From Anaerorudis cellulosivorans (lineage in GTDB: Bacteria > Bacteroidota > Bacteroidia > Bacteroidales > Dysgonomonadaceae), in contig NZ_JAPCWE010000006.1 of the NCBI RefSeq assembly GCF_025943985.1, positions 109,355-173,354 on the forward strand: a stretch of DNA of 64,000 bases, given 5' to 3'. This document shows positions 45,936 through 55,000 of this stretch, piece after piece; position 1 is the first letter of the stretch, and each line of letters opens with the position of its first letter. The position numbers and the translations under genes are program-made. The notes beneath the pieces were generated by a model. It saw only the letters and a program-made list of their open reading frames with translations. It had not been told where the DNA came from and ran no database searches.

Positions 45936-45972
45936 AAAAAACCTTTCCCTGATATAAAGGAAAGGTTTTTTT
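45936..45972 (+). terminator. Strong intrinsic terminator after susD
   Basis: AAAAAACCTTTCC pairs with GGAAAGGTTTTTT around a 10-nt loop; a T-tract is built into the right arm. It lies between susD and the pectate lyase gene and would separate or attenuate their expression. Confidence 0.85.
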
Positions 45973-46055
45973 CGCTTATTTTATGATTACAAAATCACTT
46001 TCGATATGTCTTTTTATAAATGAATCATGTTCATTAAAAAAATGGAGATACTAAG

Positions 46056-47747
46056 ATGAATAAAAAATTACAGATCATGGCTTGTTCAATAGTCATAGCA
46101 TTGCCTTGTCCGCTATTGAAAGCCCAATATCCCGATGTTCCGAAAGAGGTACAGGAAGAAACCCAAAAAATGATGGATGAAGCGCAACGCCAATCCGATC
46201 TTGCCTGGGAAAAAGCATTACCCATTATAAAGACAGAAGCGGAGAAGGGAAAGCCTTATGTGCCTTGGGCTTCACGCCCAACTGATCTTCCTCAAGCCAA
46301 AATTCCGGCGTTCCCCGGTGCTTATGGAGGAGGCGCATACAGTTTTGGCGGACGTGGAGGTAAGGTAATCACTGTAACCAATCTGAACGACAGTGGCCCG
46401 GGTTCGTTTCGTGAGGCTTGTGAACAGGGTGGTGCCCGCATTATCGTATTCAATGTAGCCGGCATAATTCGTCTGAAAACTCCTCTCATCATTCGCGCTC
46501 CTTATATTACCATTGCCGGGCAAACTGCTCCGGGTGACGGTATATGCATTGCAGGCGAATCGGTATGGATCAACACCCACGATGTGGTTATTCGCCATAT
46601 GCGTTTCAGAAGAGGAGAAACAAATGTAGGCAGAAGGGACGATGCTCTTGGAGGTAATCCCGTTGGAAACATCATTATCGATCATTGCTCCTGTAGCTGG
46701 GGCCTGGATGAAAATATTTCGGTTTACAGACATATGTACAGTCCGGGTGAAGGGTATAAGGAAGAGAAATTGCCCACGGTGAATGTAACAGTTCAAAACA
46801 CCATTTCGGCAAAAGCACTGGATACGTACAACCATTCTTTCGGGAGTACAATGGGAGGCGAAAATTGTACTTTCATGCGAAATTTATGGGCATGCAACAC
46901 GGGACGCAACCCTTCCATTGGATGGAACGGTGTTTTCAATTTTGTGAACAACGTACTTTACAACTGGGTCCATCGTTCGGTTGACGGAGGAGATTACCGA
47001 GCACTGTACAATATCATCAACAATTATTACAAACCGGGTCCTTTGACGCCGAAAAACAGTCCTGTAGGGCATCGCATTTTGAAACCGGAATCGGGCAGAA
47101 GCAAGTTGGATTTTCTCTCTTTCGGGCGAGTGTATTGCCATGGCAATGTAGTAGAAGGAAATGAGCGGGCTACGCAAGACAATTGGGCCGGAGGTGTTCA
47201 AGTTGAAGATCAACCCGATACCGAAGGTTATACGGCTTCGATGAAATGGAATGAACCTTTTCCCATGCCGTCGTTTCCTGTCTTTTCGGCCAACGATGCT
47301 TATGCCTATGTGTTGGCAAATGCGGGAGCTACGTTTCCCAAAAGAGACATTGTTGACGAACGCATCATTGAAGAGGTGAGAACGGGTAAAGCTTATTATG
47401 TCGAGGGTCTCGATCCTGATTCTTTCTATCAGTTTAAATACCGTCGGTTGCCTGCCGATTCCTATAAAAAGGGGATTATTACCGATATCCGACAAGTGGG
47501 GGGATATCCGGAATATAACGGACAGCCTTATAAGGACAGTGATAAAGACGGCATGCCCGATGCTTGGGAGAAGGCACATGGCCTGAATCCCAATGACCCT
47601 TCGGATGCCATTAAAGACTGCACAGGCGATGGTTATACAAATATTGAAAAGTATATTAATGGGATAGATCCCAAAATGAAAATTGATTGGACGAATCCTA
47701 TCAATAATTACGACACCTTGGCAGGAAAATCGTCTTTGATGGAATAA
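46056..47747 (+). CDS. PL1-family pectate lyase
   Basis: A 563-residue secreted beta-helix lyase (signal ending LLKA before Q). The catalytic module runs from FPGAYGGGAYSFGGRGGKVITVTNLNDSG to about residue 400. Family features include GQTAPGDGICIAG, HMRFRRGET, IDHCSCSWGLDEN and NNVLYNW. A C-terminal thrombospondin-3/dockerin-like calcium segment follows (DSDKDGMPDAWEKAHGLNPND, then DCTGDGYTNIEKYING). It cuts de-esterified homogalacturonan by beta-elimination; its unsaturated products suit the GH105 enzyme. The DUF3826 gene follows after 13 bases. Confidence 0.9.
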   Translation: MNKKLQIMACSIVIALPCPLLKAQYPDVPKEVQEETQKMMDEAQRQSDLAWEKALPIIKTEAEKGKPYVPWASRPTDLPQAKIPAFPGAYGGGAYSFGGRGGKVITVTNLNDSGPGSFREACEQGGARIIVFNVAGIIRLKTPLIIRAPYITIAGQTAPGDGICIAGESVWINTHDVVIRHMRFRRGETNVGRRDDALGGNPVGNIIIDHCSCSWGLDENISVYRHMYSPGEGYKEEKLPTVNVTVQNTISAKALDTYNHSFGSTMGGENCTFMRNLWACNTGRNPSIGWNGVFNFVNNVLYNWVHRSVDGGDYRALYNIINNYYKPGPLTPKNSPVGHRILKPESGRSKLDFLSFGRVYCHGNVVEGNERATQDNWAGGVQVEDQPDTEGYTASMKWNEPFPMPSFPVFSANDAYAYVLANAGATFPKRDIVDERIIEEVRTGKAYYVEGLDPDSFYQFKYRRLPADSYKKGIITDIRQVGGYPEYNGQPYKDSDKDGMPDAWEKAHGLNPNDPSDAIKDCTGDGYTNIEKYINGIDPKMKIDWTNPINNYDTLAGKSSLME

Positions 47748-47760
47748 ATAAATAGCAGGC

Positions 47761-48429
47761 ATGAAAATCGTAAAATTGTTCGTATTTTTTTATGTTGCCT
47801 TCATATTTGGCTCTTTTGCGACAGTCGTTGACCTTGACTCGGTAAATAGAAATCCTGCCTATGTCGAAACGATTATTGCCAGATCACAAAAAATTGTGGA
47901 TAAACTGAATTTGCCGGATTCTGAAGCGGTTCTTTCGGTGCGAAACATCATCGCAAATCGGTATTTCGAGTTGAATGATATTTACGAAAAACGGGATCAA
48001 GCGTTAAAAGCTCTTGAGAACAATTCGATGTTGTCCACTGAACAAAAAAATGTAGAAAGGGAAAGAATCACAAACGAGAAAGATGCAGCATTGTATCGCA
48101 CTCATTTTGCCTTCCCGGCCAATTTGTCCCTTTTTTTGACATGCGAGCAGATCGATATGGTTAAAGATGGCATGACATATGGGGTTTTAAGGGTGACCTA
48201 TGATGCCTTTCTCGATATGATTCCTTCCTTGACTGAAGAAGAAAAAAAGCAAATTTATGCATGGCTTCTTGAAGCAAGAGAATATGCCATAGATGGTGAG
48301 AGTTCGTCGAAAAAACATGAAATTTTCGGAAAATACAAAGGACGGATCAATAATTATCTCTCAAAAAGGGGATACAATCTCACTCAGGAAAGGATCGAAT
48401 GGGAGAAAAGGAATAAAACAGGGAAATAA
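47761..48429 (+). CDS. Stand-alone DUF3826 secreted protein
   Basis: A 222-residue exported, mostly helical protein (signal about 1-20, ending GSFA). It matches DUF3826: IARSQKIVDKLNLPDSEAVLSVRNII, a charged coiled-coil segment, and DMIPSLTEEEKKQIYAWLLEAREYAID near the C-terminus. The last 80 residues align by eye with the C-terminal domain of the STN-esterase protein (for example IVPDLTKEEETVLLSYLKQA there). The function is unknown; adjacency to a pectate lyase in one case and fusion to an esterase in the other imply a pectin-related role. Confidence 0.8.
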   Translation: MKIVKLFVFFYVAFIFGSFATVVDLDSVNRNPAYVETIIARSQKIVDKLNLPDSEAVLSVRNIIANRYFELNDIYEKRDQALKALENNSMLSTEQKNVERERITNEKDAALYRTHFAFPANLSLFLTCEQIDMVKDGMTYGVLRVTYDAFLDMIPSLTEEEKKQIYAWLLEAREYAIDGESSSKKHEIFGKYKGRINNYLSKRGYNLTQERIEWEKRNKTGK

Positions 48430-48475
48430 TCAGCGATTAATTATTGTGCCTTGTGTTTCTCATTTTTTAAGTTCG

Positions 48476-48514
48476 CAAAATACGGGATATGTTCGTTCCG
48501 TATTTTGTTTTTTT
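48476..48514 (+). terminator. Intrinsic terminator after the DUF3826 gene
   Basis: CAAAATACGG pairs with CCGTATTTTG around a 12-nt loop and is followed by a T-run. It marks the right end of the pectin locus. Confidence 0.8.
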
Positions 48515-48541
48515 ATGGGTATTATTGTTGCATCAATATGC

Positions 48542-48574
48542 AAAAACGCCACGATTATTAAATCGCAGCGTTTT
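48542..48574 (-). terminator. Terminator of the tRNA-Gly gene
   Basis: On the minus strand AAAACGC...GCGATT pairs with AATCG...GCGTTTTT just after the tRNA 3' end, with a T-run at its end. The stem has a small internal mismatch. Confidence 0.65.
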
Positions 48575-48577
48575 CAG

Positions 48578-48650
48578 AGCGGAAAACGGGACTCGAACCC
48601 GCGACCCTAACCTTGGCAAGGTTATGCTCTACCAACTGAGCTATTTCCGC
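48578..48650 (-). tRNA. tRNA-Gly(GCC)
   Basis: A 73-nt tRNA on the minus strand. The acceptor stem GCGGAAA/TTTCCGC has a U discriminator, the D loop contains AGCTCAGTTGGTAGAGC, the anticodon loop is TTGCCAA giving anticodon GCC (Gly), and the T arm is GCGGGTTCGAGTCCCGT with one mismatch-free stem. CCA is not encoded. The remaining sequence of the 48430-48828 gap holds two terminators and AT-rich spacer; no integrase gene is nearby. Confidence 0.95.
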
Positions 48651-48828
48651 AAAATTTATTTTGTAATGTCCCCTTTCTCTATATTATAAGATTATAAGGG
48701 GACTTCTCTTTTTTCCCGGTGTATTTTTATAGGGGAGATTTTTCCCCACACCTTCTCTTTTCTCTTAATTTTGCGAGTGCAAATGTAAGCATGTTTATCG
48801 ATTTTTCAAAAGAAATGGTCGATTTTTT

Positions 48829-49782
48829 TCAATTTAAGATACTGTCTATATGTTCCAATTCTTCTTGGGTGAACGACAAATTGTCCAATGCTTTCAAATT
48901 ATCCTTTATCTGATTTACGTTTCGTGCGCCTATAATTACCGATGTTACCCGTTCATCGCGCAATATCCATGCCAGTGCCATTTCAGCCATTGTTTGTCCA
49001 CGTTGGGTAGCTATCTCGTTCAGCTTTTTCACTTTTTCTATCAATTGGTCCGTCACCTGTTCTCTGCGCAAAAAGCCGGTTGGGTCTGCTGCGCGAGAAT
49101 GTTCGGGAATACCATTCAAGTATTTATCGGTCAGTATCCCTTGTGCCAACGGTGAGAATGCAATGAATCCCGCTCCAAATTTGTTTGCAATATTCAGTAT
49201 TTCTTTTTCCGGTTCACGCTGAAACATGTTGTATCTATCCTGAAAGATAAGGCAGAGCACATCGTGTTCTTTCAGATACGTCATGGCTTCGATAGCCTGC
49301 ATTGGCGGATACTTTGAGATCCCCACATAAAGCGCTTTACCTTGATGGACGATATCTACCAATGCCTGCATGGTTTCTTCAACCGGCGTATGGGGATCGT
49401 AACGGTGCGAATAAAAAATATCGAAATATTCCAATCCGGTTCGTTGCAGACTTTGGTCGATACTTGCCATGAGGTATTTTCGCGATGAACCGTCGCCATA
49501 CGGTCCGGGCCACATCAGGTGACCGGCCTTGGACGAAATGATCATTTCGTCGCGATGGGAAGCAAGGTTCTTTTTCAGTATTTTCCCGAAATTTGTTTCA
49601 GCCGATCCGGGAGGCGGACCATAATTATTGGCTAGATCAAAATGGGTGATTCCTTGTTCAAAAGCATAAAGAATCATTTGTTCGGCTGTGTCAAAATCGT
49701 CAACAAAACCAAAGTTATGCCATAACCCCAATGAAATGGCGGGTAACTGCAATCCGCTACGTCCACAAAATGAATATTTCAT
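48829..49782 (-). CDS. Aldo/keto reductase, YghZ/MgrA-like
   Basis: A 317-residue NADPH-dependent reductase. The catalytic tetrad is visible: D49 and Y54 (FDLANNYGPPPG), K85 (ISSKAGHLMWPG) and H126 (YSHRYDPHTP). The NNYGPPPGSAE and GHLMWPGPYGDG segments are typical of the YghZ group, which reduces L-glyceraldehyde 3-phosphate and other small aldehydes. The NADP-binding end (VTSVIIGARNVNQIKDN) is complete. It is monocistronic between the tRNA and the second SusCD locus; a link to sugar catabolism is only contextual. Confidence 0.9.
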   Translation of the reverse strand: MKYSFCGRSGLQLPAISLGLWHNFGFVDDFDTAEQMILYAFEQGITHFDLANNYGPPPGSAETNFGKILKKNLASHRDEMIISSKAGHLMWPGPYGDGSSRKYLMASIDQSLQRTGLEYFDIFYSHRYDPHTPVEETMQALVDIVHQGKALYVGISKYPPMQAIEAMTYLKEHDVLCLIFQDRYNMFQREPEKEILNIANKFGAGFIAFSPLAQGILTDKYLNGIPEHSRAADPTGFLRREQVTDQLIEKVKKLNEIATQRGQTMAEMALAWILRDERVTSVIIGARNVNQIKDNLKALDNLSFTQEELEHIDSILN

Positions 49783-50140
49783 ACCTGCATATTTTTATTG
49801 TTTCCTCAGAATAAATTAAACGTTTCAGTGGTTCATAAAGTTTTTCCTATTTTTTTACTTTCTCCGAAATCGCAAATGAATGCTAAATTTTAAGCCTTGT
49901 CAATTTTTTTATAAAACATTCCTTACTGTTTATTTCTGTTTCGATTTGATTATGTTATTGGATTTCGTTTAAATCTGATTTTCAATATAGATAATCTTTT
50001 TCAACAAAAAGAGGGAGAACGACAAGTATTTGATAACTTATATTTATGTTAAAAAAGTGTTTACTATTGTTGTTCTATTTTTTTCACTTAATTTTACAGC
50101 ATAATTGTGTTGCGTTTAGGTAATTTTTATTCATGAATGC
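49783..50140. other. Intergenic region without a recognisable gene
   Basis: About 360 bases of AT-rich sequence separate the divergent aldo/keto reductase and ECF sigma genes. It must hold both promoters, but I see no exact TAnnTTTG box, no strong hairpin and no coding potential. Confidence 0.6.
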
Positions 50141-50740
50141 ATGAAAGACAGTGTTTATATAGAAAATCTGTTTCGTAAGGTCGCGTTTAACGACGATCAA
50201 CAAGCATTCAAGGAACTGTTTTTTGAATTTTATCCTGCGCTTTGTGTGTATGCCGAACGTTTCACCAATTCCAAAGAAACGGGGAAAGATTTGGTTCAGG
50301 ATACTTTTTTGAAGATATGGAAAGATCGGAAATGCATAACGATTACTTCTTCCTTTCGCAATTTTTTGATAACTACCGTAAAAAACACCTGTCTCGATTA
50401 TCTTCGCAAACAATCTTTGCAGCAATCGTATGCCGAAAAGGAAAGTCGATCTTCTCATTTACCCGATTCGCCGGAAGAAATCTATACGTTGAAGGAGTTG
50501 GAAGACCTGATAAATCGCGCGTTGGATAAATTGCCCGATAACATCAGACAGGCTTTCGAAATGAGTCGTTTTAAGGAGATGACGTATAACGAAATCGCCG
50601 AAAAGATGCAAATCTCCCCTAAAACCGTTGAATCTTATATCAGTAAAGCATTGGTTCTATTACGGATAGAACTAAAGGAATACTTTCCCTTCCTTCTTCT
50701 TTGTTACTTTTTTTGCGTGATCTGCGTTAAAGATATATAA
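50141..50740 (+). CDS. ECF RNA polymerase sigma-70 factor (Bacteroidota expansion type)
   Basis: A 199-residue ECF sigma factor. Region 2 is FKELFFEFYPALCVYAERFTNSKETGKDLVQDTFLKIWKDR; region 4 is LDKLPDNIRQAFEMSRFKEMTYNEIAEKMQISPKTVESYISKALVLLR. The C-terminus has a hydrophobic tail (EYFPFLLLCYFFCVICV), common in this clade. It would be held by the FecR protein encoded next and released when the STN-containing SusC binds ligand, switching on the susCD locus downstream. Confidence 0.95.
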   Translation: MKDSVYIENLFRKVAFNDDQQAFKELFFEFYPALCVYAERFTNSKETGKDLVQDTFLKIWKDRKCITITSSFRNFLITTVKNTCLDYLRKQSLQQSYAEKESRSSHLPDSPEEIYTLKELEDLINRALDKLPDNIRQAFEMSRFKEMTYNEIAEKMQISPKTVESYISKALVLLRIELKEYFPFLLLCYFFCVICVKDI

Positions 50741-50861
50741 ATAAAGTTATTTTTCATAGGGTGTTTCTTCATTGGTTCGTCAATTAAGAAAGATGTGAAA
50801 GAATTCAATAAATTTAGTCAAGGGTACAAAGTAAATCGATTTTATCAGGTGGATCAAGAAC

Positions 50862-51884
50862 ATGAGTGAAATTTTTGATGAGTCGCAAATTTTTTCTTAT
50901 CTCGACGGTAACTTATCGCCGGATGAAAGAAAACGTGTTGAGGAATTGCTTCAATCTTCTCCCGAATTTCGTGCAAAATTTCAGGAGATAAGTCATCTTT
51001 ATCGCCTTTCGGAGAATTACAGAAAGCAAAAAAGTATCGATGTTTCTGCTGCATGGAATACGTTGTCCCGTAAAATTTCGTTTTTGACTTTCAGAGAAAA
51101 AGTTTGGAATTTCACCCGCACGGCCGCTGCCATTCTTCTGCCATTGTTTTTGTTGTATCAATATGTTGTGGAACCTGTCGTTAAGAGAAATGTTCCGGAA
51201 CAAACGATAACCCTTGCTTCTATGCCGGGAGTAATTACCAAGGCAGTTCTCCCCGATGGCAGTGAAGTTTGGTTGAATTCGCAAAGCAAGCTGACTTATC
51301 CGCATCAATTTAAAGGGAAAGAGCGCACAGTAATGCTCGAAGGTGAGGCTTACTTTAATGTCGTTTCCGATAAAAAGCATCGATTCAATGTGCTTACGCC
51401 ACATCAGATGACGGTAAGTGCATATGGTACAGAATTTAATGTGAATGCTTATAAAGATAATAGTCGCTATAAAGTCACCCTGGTTCGGGGACATGTTGAG
51501 GTAGCAGCAGCAGATTCACCCGAAAGAAAAGAGTTGGAGCAAGGAGAACAGGTGCTATTTATGCCAGAAACAAAAACAATAACCACAGCAAAAGCAGATA
51601 CCTATGTAGAAACGGCATGGAAGGACGGAAAATTGGTCTTTCGGCGCGAAAAGTTTGAAAATCTTACCGAAAAACTTACACGCAAATTCGGCGTAACCAT
51701 TGTTCTGCAGGATGAAAAGTTGAAAGATTACGAATATACGGCGACCTTTACGGATGAGTCGTTGGAAGAAATTTTGGAACTGTTGAAAATGTCGGCGCCT
51801 ATCACATATACCATTTCCAAACAGCAACAGCTTGACAACGATACGTTTACCAAACGGGTGATTACCATTAGAAGTAGAAAATAA
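50862..51884 (+). CDS. FecR-family anti-sigma factor
   Basis: A 340-residue inner-membrane sigma regulator. The cytoplasmic N-terminus (IFSYLDGNLSPDERKRVEELLQSSPEF) is a zinc-finger-less anti-sigma domain, and one membrane segment lies at about residues 83-102 (TRTAAAILLPLFLLYQYVV). The periplasmic FecR domain follows (VLPDGSEVWLNSQSKLTYP, GEAYFNV, AYGTEFNVNAY, VTLVRGHVEV), then a C-terminal DUF4974 module (FENLTEKLTRKFGVTIVLQD) related to STN. It partners the ECF sigma factor 121 bases upstream and the STN domain of the SusC that follows. Confidence 0.95.
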   Translation: MSEIFDESQIFSYLDGNLSPDERKRVEELLQSSPEFRAKFQEISHLYRLSENYRKQKSIDVSAAWNTLSRKISFLTFREKVWNFTRTAAAILLPLFLLYQYVVEPVVKRNVPEQTITLASMPGVITKAVLPDGSEVWLNSQSKLTYPHQFKGKERTVMLEGEAYFNVVSDKKHRFNVLTPHQMTVSAYGTEFNVNAYKDNSRYKVTLVRGHVEVAAADSPERKELEQGEQVLFMPETKTITTAKADTYVETAWKDGKLVFRREKFENLTEKLTRKFGVTIVLQDEKLKDYEYTATFTDESLEEILELLKMSAPITYTISKQQQLDNDTFTKRVITIRSRK

Positions 51885-51928
51885 ATCCATTAATATCGGG
51901 AGGAATGCCTATGAAAACAGGATGATAA

Positions 51929-52027
51929 TTTACGTAAACAAAAACGGAGGAATGAATTCCCATTCACTCCTCCTCCAAAAATTTACGCTTACCGTCTCGG
52001 AAAATTCCACCTCCCCGTAAGGTAAGC
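51929..52027 (+). promoter_or_regulatory. Inverted repeats in the fecR-susC leader
   Basis: The 186-base gap between fecR and susC holds a perfect palindrome TTTACGTAAA (51929-51938), a bulged hairpin GGAGGAATG/CATT-bulge-CCTCC (51946-51976) and distant arms GCTTACC (51987-51993) and GGTAAGC (52021-52027). The last two could form a leader structure just upstream of susC or frame an ECF-dependent promoter. Confidence 0.4.
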
Positions 52028-52070
52028 AAGTTACTAAACCCAATAACAAATTTAATAACAGAGCAAAAAT

Positions 52071-55000
52071 ATGAATAAATTATTAATCGTCAAAAAAATA
52101 CCTATCGCCATGAGGATAACGTGCCTATTACTCTGTTTGATTGTATTTCAATTACAGGCAGAAGATGTGTATTCTCAGAAAACGAAGATTTCGTTGGACA
52201 TGAAAAATACAACCATCGAAAAAGTATTGCAAACCATTGAAGAAAAATCCGACTATCACTTTCTTTACAACAACAAGCTGGTGAATGTTGACCGAAAAGT
52301 GAGTGTGCGAGTAAAAGATGCTGCCATTGCCGATGTGCTGGATAAATTATTTGCATCGGAAGATGTGGAATATCAGGTAGAAGGCAATCAGATCATTTTG
52401 TCGCCTAAAGAAAAAGTAGCTGAATTAGTTTCCGGTGTGGAATCTGCCCAGCAACAGCAAAAAACCATTACCGGTAAAGTAACCGATACCAATGGTGAAC
52501 CCATTATTGGTGCAACTATCCTGGTTAAGGGAACTACTATCGGGACAGTGACCGATACTGATGGTAATTTTTCACTACGTATTCCTGTCAATGCTCAAAC
52601 GCTACAGGTTTCTTTTGTGGGAATGAAGACTCAGGAAATTCCCATTGCTAACCGAACAACTTTTAATGTGGCACTGGAAGAAGAGGCTATAGGATTGGAA
52701 GAAGTTGTGGCGGTTGGTTATGGAATTCAACGTAAAGTAACAGCAACTTCCGCTGTAACCAAAATTGAAGGCGAAAGAATCGAGAAAATGACAATGGTAA
52801 ACACAATTAAAGCTTTGCAGGGGTTAAGTCCCGGAATTACGATAGTTGATCGAGGAGGTGCACCTGGAAGCGACAATCCGGAAATTTATATACGAGGAGT
52901 GGGTACAACAGGCAATGCAACACCTGTAGTAATAATTGATGGGATTGAAATGTCATTAGCTTCATTAAGTCAACTTCCTGCTTCTGAAATAGAAAATATT
53001 TCGGTATTAAAGGATGCAGCATCTACATCAATTTATGGTTCACGAGGGGCACATGGTGTAATTTTGGTAACGACAAAGCGAGGTAAAGAAGGTGATGTAC
53101 AATTATCATATAACGGTTCAATTGGGCTTCAGGACAGAGCTATTAAAGCTAAACAAGTTACAGCCCGCGAATATATGACAATGGTAAATGAAGCGCTAGT
53201 GAATGCAGGAATGCAAAGTAAATATTCCGAAGAAGATATACAGATAACGGAAACCGGAACTGATCCATATCATTATTCTTTTACTAATTGGCCAAATGAA
53301 GTTTATAGAAGCAACTATATTACACAACATGCCTTAAATCTTGCAGGAGGGGGAAATAAAGGACGTTATCGACTTTCTTTTGATTATTTGGATCAGCCCG
53401 GATTAACAGATAATACTAAATATCAGCGATATAATTATCGTGCAAATACAGATTTGAATGTCGGGAAAATGTTGAAGATCAACAGTGACATTACTTATCG
53501 GCATGTGGATCGTTTATGGCCTGAAGGGTTGGGTGATGCTTTAGCCGGAGCTTGGAGTATGTCTCCCACAGCACCTCTTCGTTATAAAAATGGAGATTAT
53601 GCTTTAGATGATCAGTTAAATAATGTAATATCCTATTTAGACCTGAATGTTGTAGGTGAAAATCGGTATAACCTCGATGTTATTTTTGGACAAATTAAAG
53701 GTGATTTTGAACCTATTAAGGATTTGGTATTTACAGGCATAGTTGCGCTAAATGGTTCATGGGACAGAAATAAAATCCATTATAAGAATCATAAATATTA
53801 TAATGAACTTGGTGAGTTGATATCTCAACGGAATCCTACGAATAGTGTAGTGGATAGACGGAATAATAATTATCAAATGACGCTACGTTTCTTAGCCAAT
53901 TATAAAAAAAATTTCTACAAGAAACATAATTTAGCTATATTATATGGCATGGAACAAATATCGTATCGTAATTATTATTCTATGGCTCAAAGAAAGAATT
54001 TGATATCAGATGCTTTACCTGATGTTTCTTTGGGTTCTGCAGGAAGTCAATTTGCAGAAGGATATCCTTCAAAGTGGGGAATTAATTCCTTTTTTGGGAG
54101 AGTGAATTATGGTTTTGAAGATAAATATTTGTTTGAAGCTAATTTTCGTAGTGACGGTTCTTCACGTTTTTCCAAAGAAAATAGATGGGGAACATTTCCT
54201 TCCTTTTCTGCTGCTTGGCGCGTTTCAGAAGAAAGTTTTATGAAAAACCTTTCATTTATAAATAATTTAAAGTTAAGAATTTCATGGGGACAGAATGGTA
54301 ATGAGCGAATAGGCGAATTTAGGTATTTGCCACAATATAACACCTCAAATGTTGTAATGAATGGCGAACTCGTTACTGCTGTATATCAACAAAGAATGGC
54401 TAATCCAGAGATAACGTGGGAAAAAGTAGAACAAACAGATATAGGTTTAGATTTTAATATTCTGAATAATTCTATCTATAGTGAAATTGACTTATACAGA
54501 AAAGATACAAAAGATATTTTATTAACGTTATCTATTCCTAAATTCATAGGCTTAGATCCTCCTGAACAGAATGTCGGAATTGTACGTAATTCTGGAGTAG
54601 AGGCAATGATTGGTTTTCGGCAAAAAATTAAAAGTTTATCATTTAATACCTCTGTCAATTTAACTTATAACAAAAATAAATGGGTAGACAGGGCAGGTGA
54701 TGATAACCATATATCAGGGTGGACAATCGAGCGAGTAGGTTCGCCATTAAACTCATTTTATATTTATCAAGCTGATGGTTTAATTGCTAATGAAAAAGAA
54801 TTACAGGAATATAAGACTAAATATGAATCGGATCCTCGAGGTATGTCAGTCTTACATGCTGGTGACGTAAAACTTGTTGATGTAAATGGGGATGGTGCTA
54901 TAAATCCTGGAGATAGACAGGTGTTTACTTCTAATATACCTAAATTTACTTATGGATGGAATATTAATGTCGGATATAAAAATTTTGATTTAAGTCTTTT

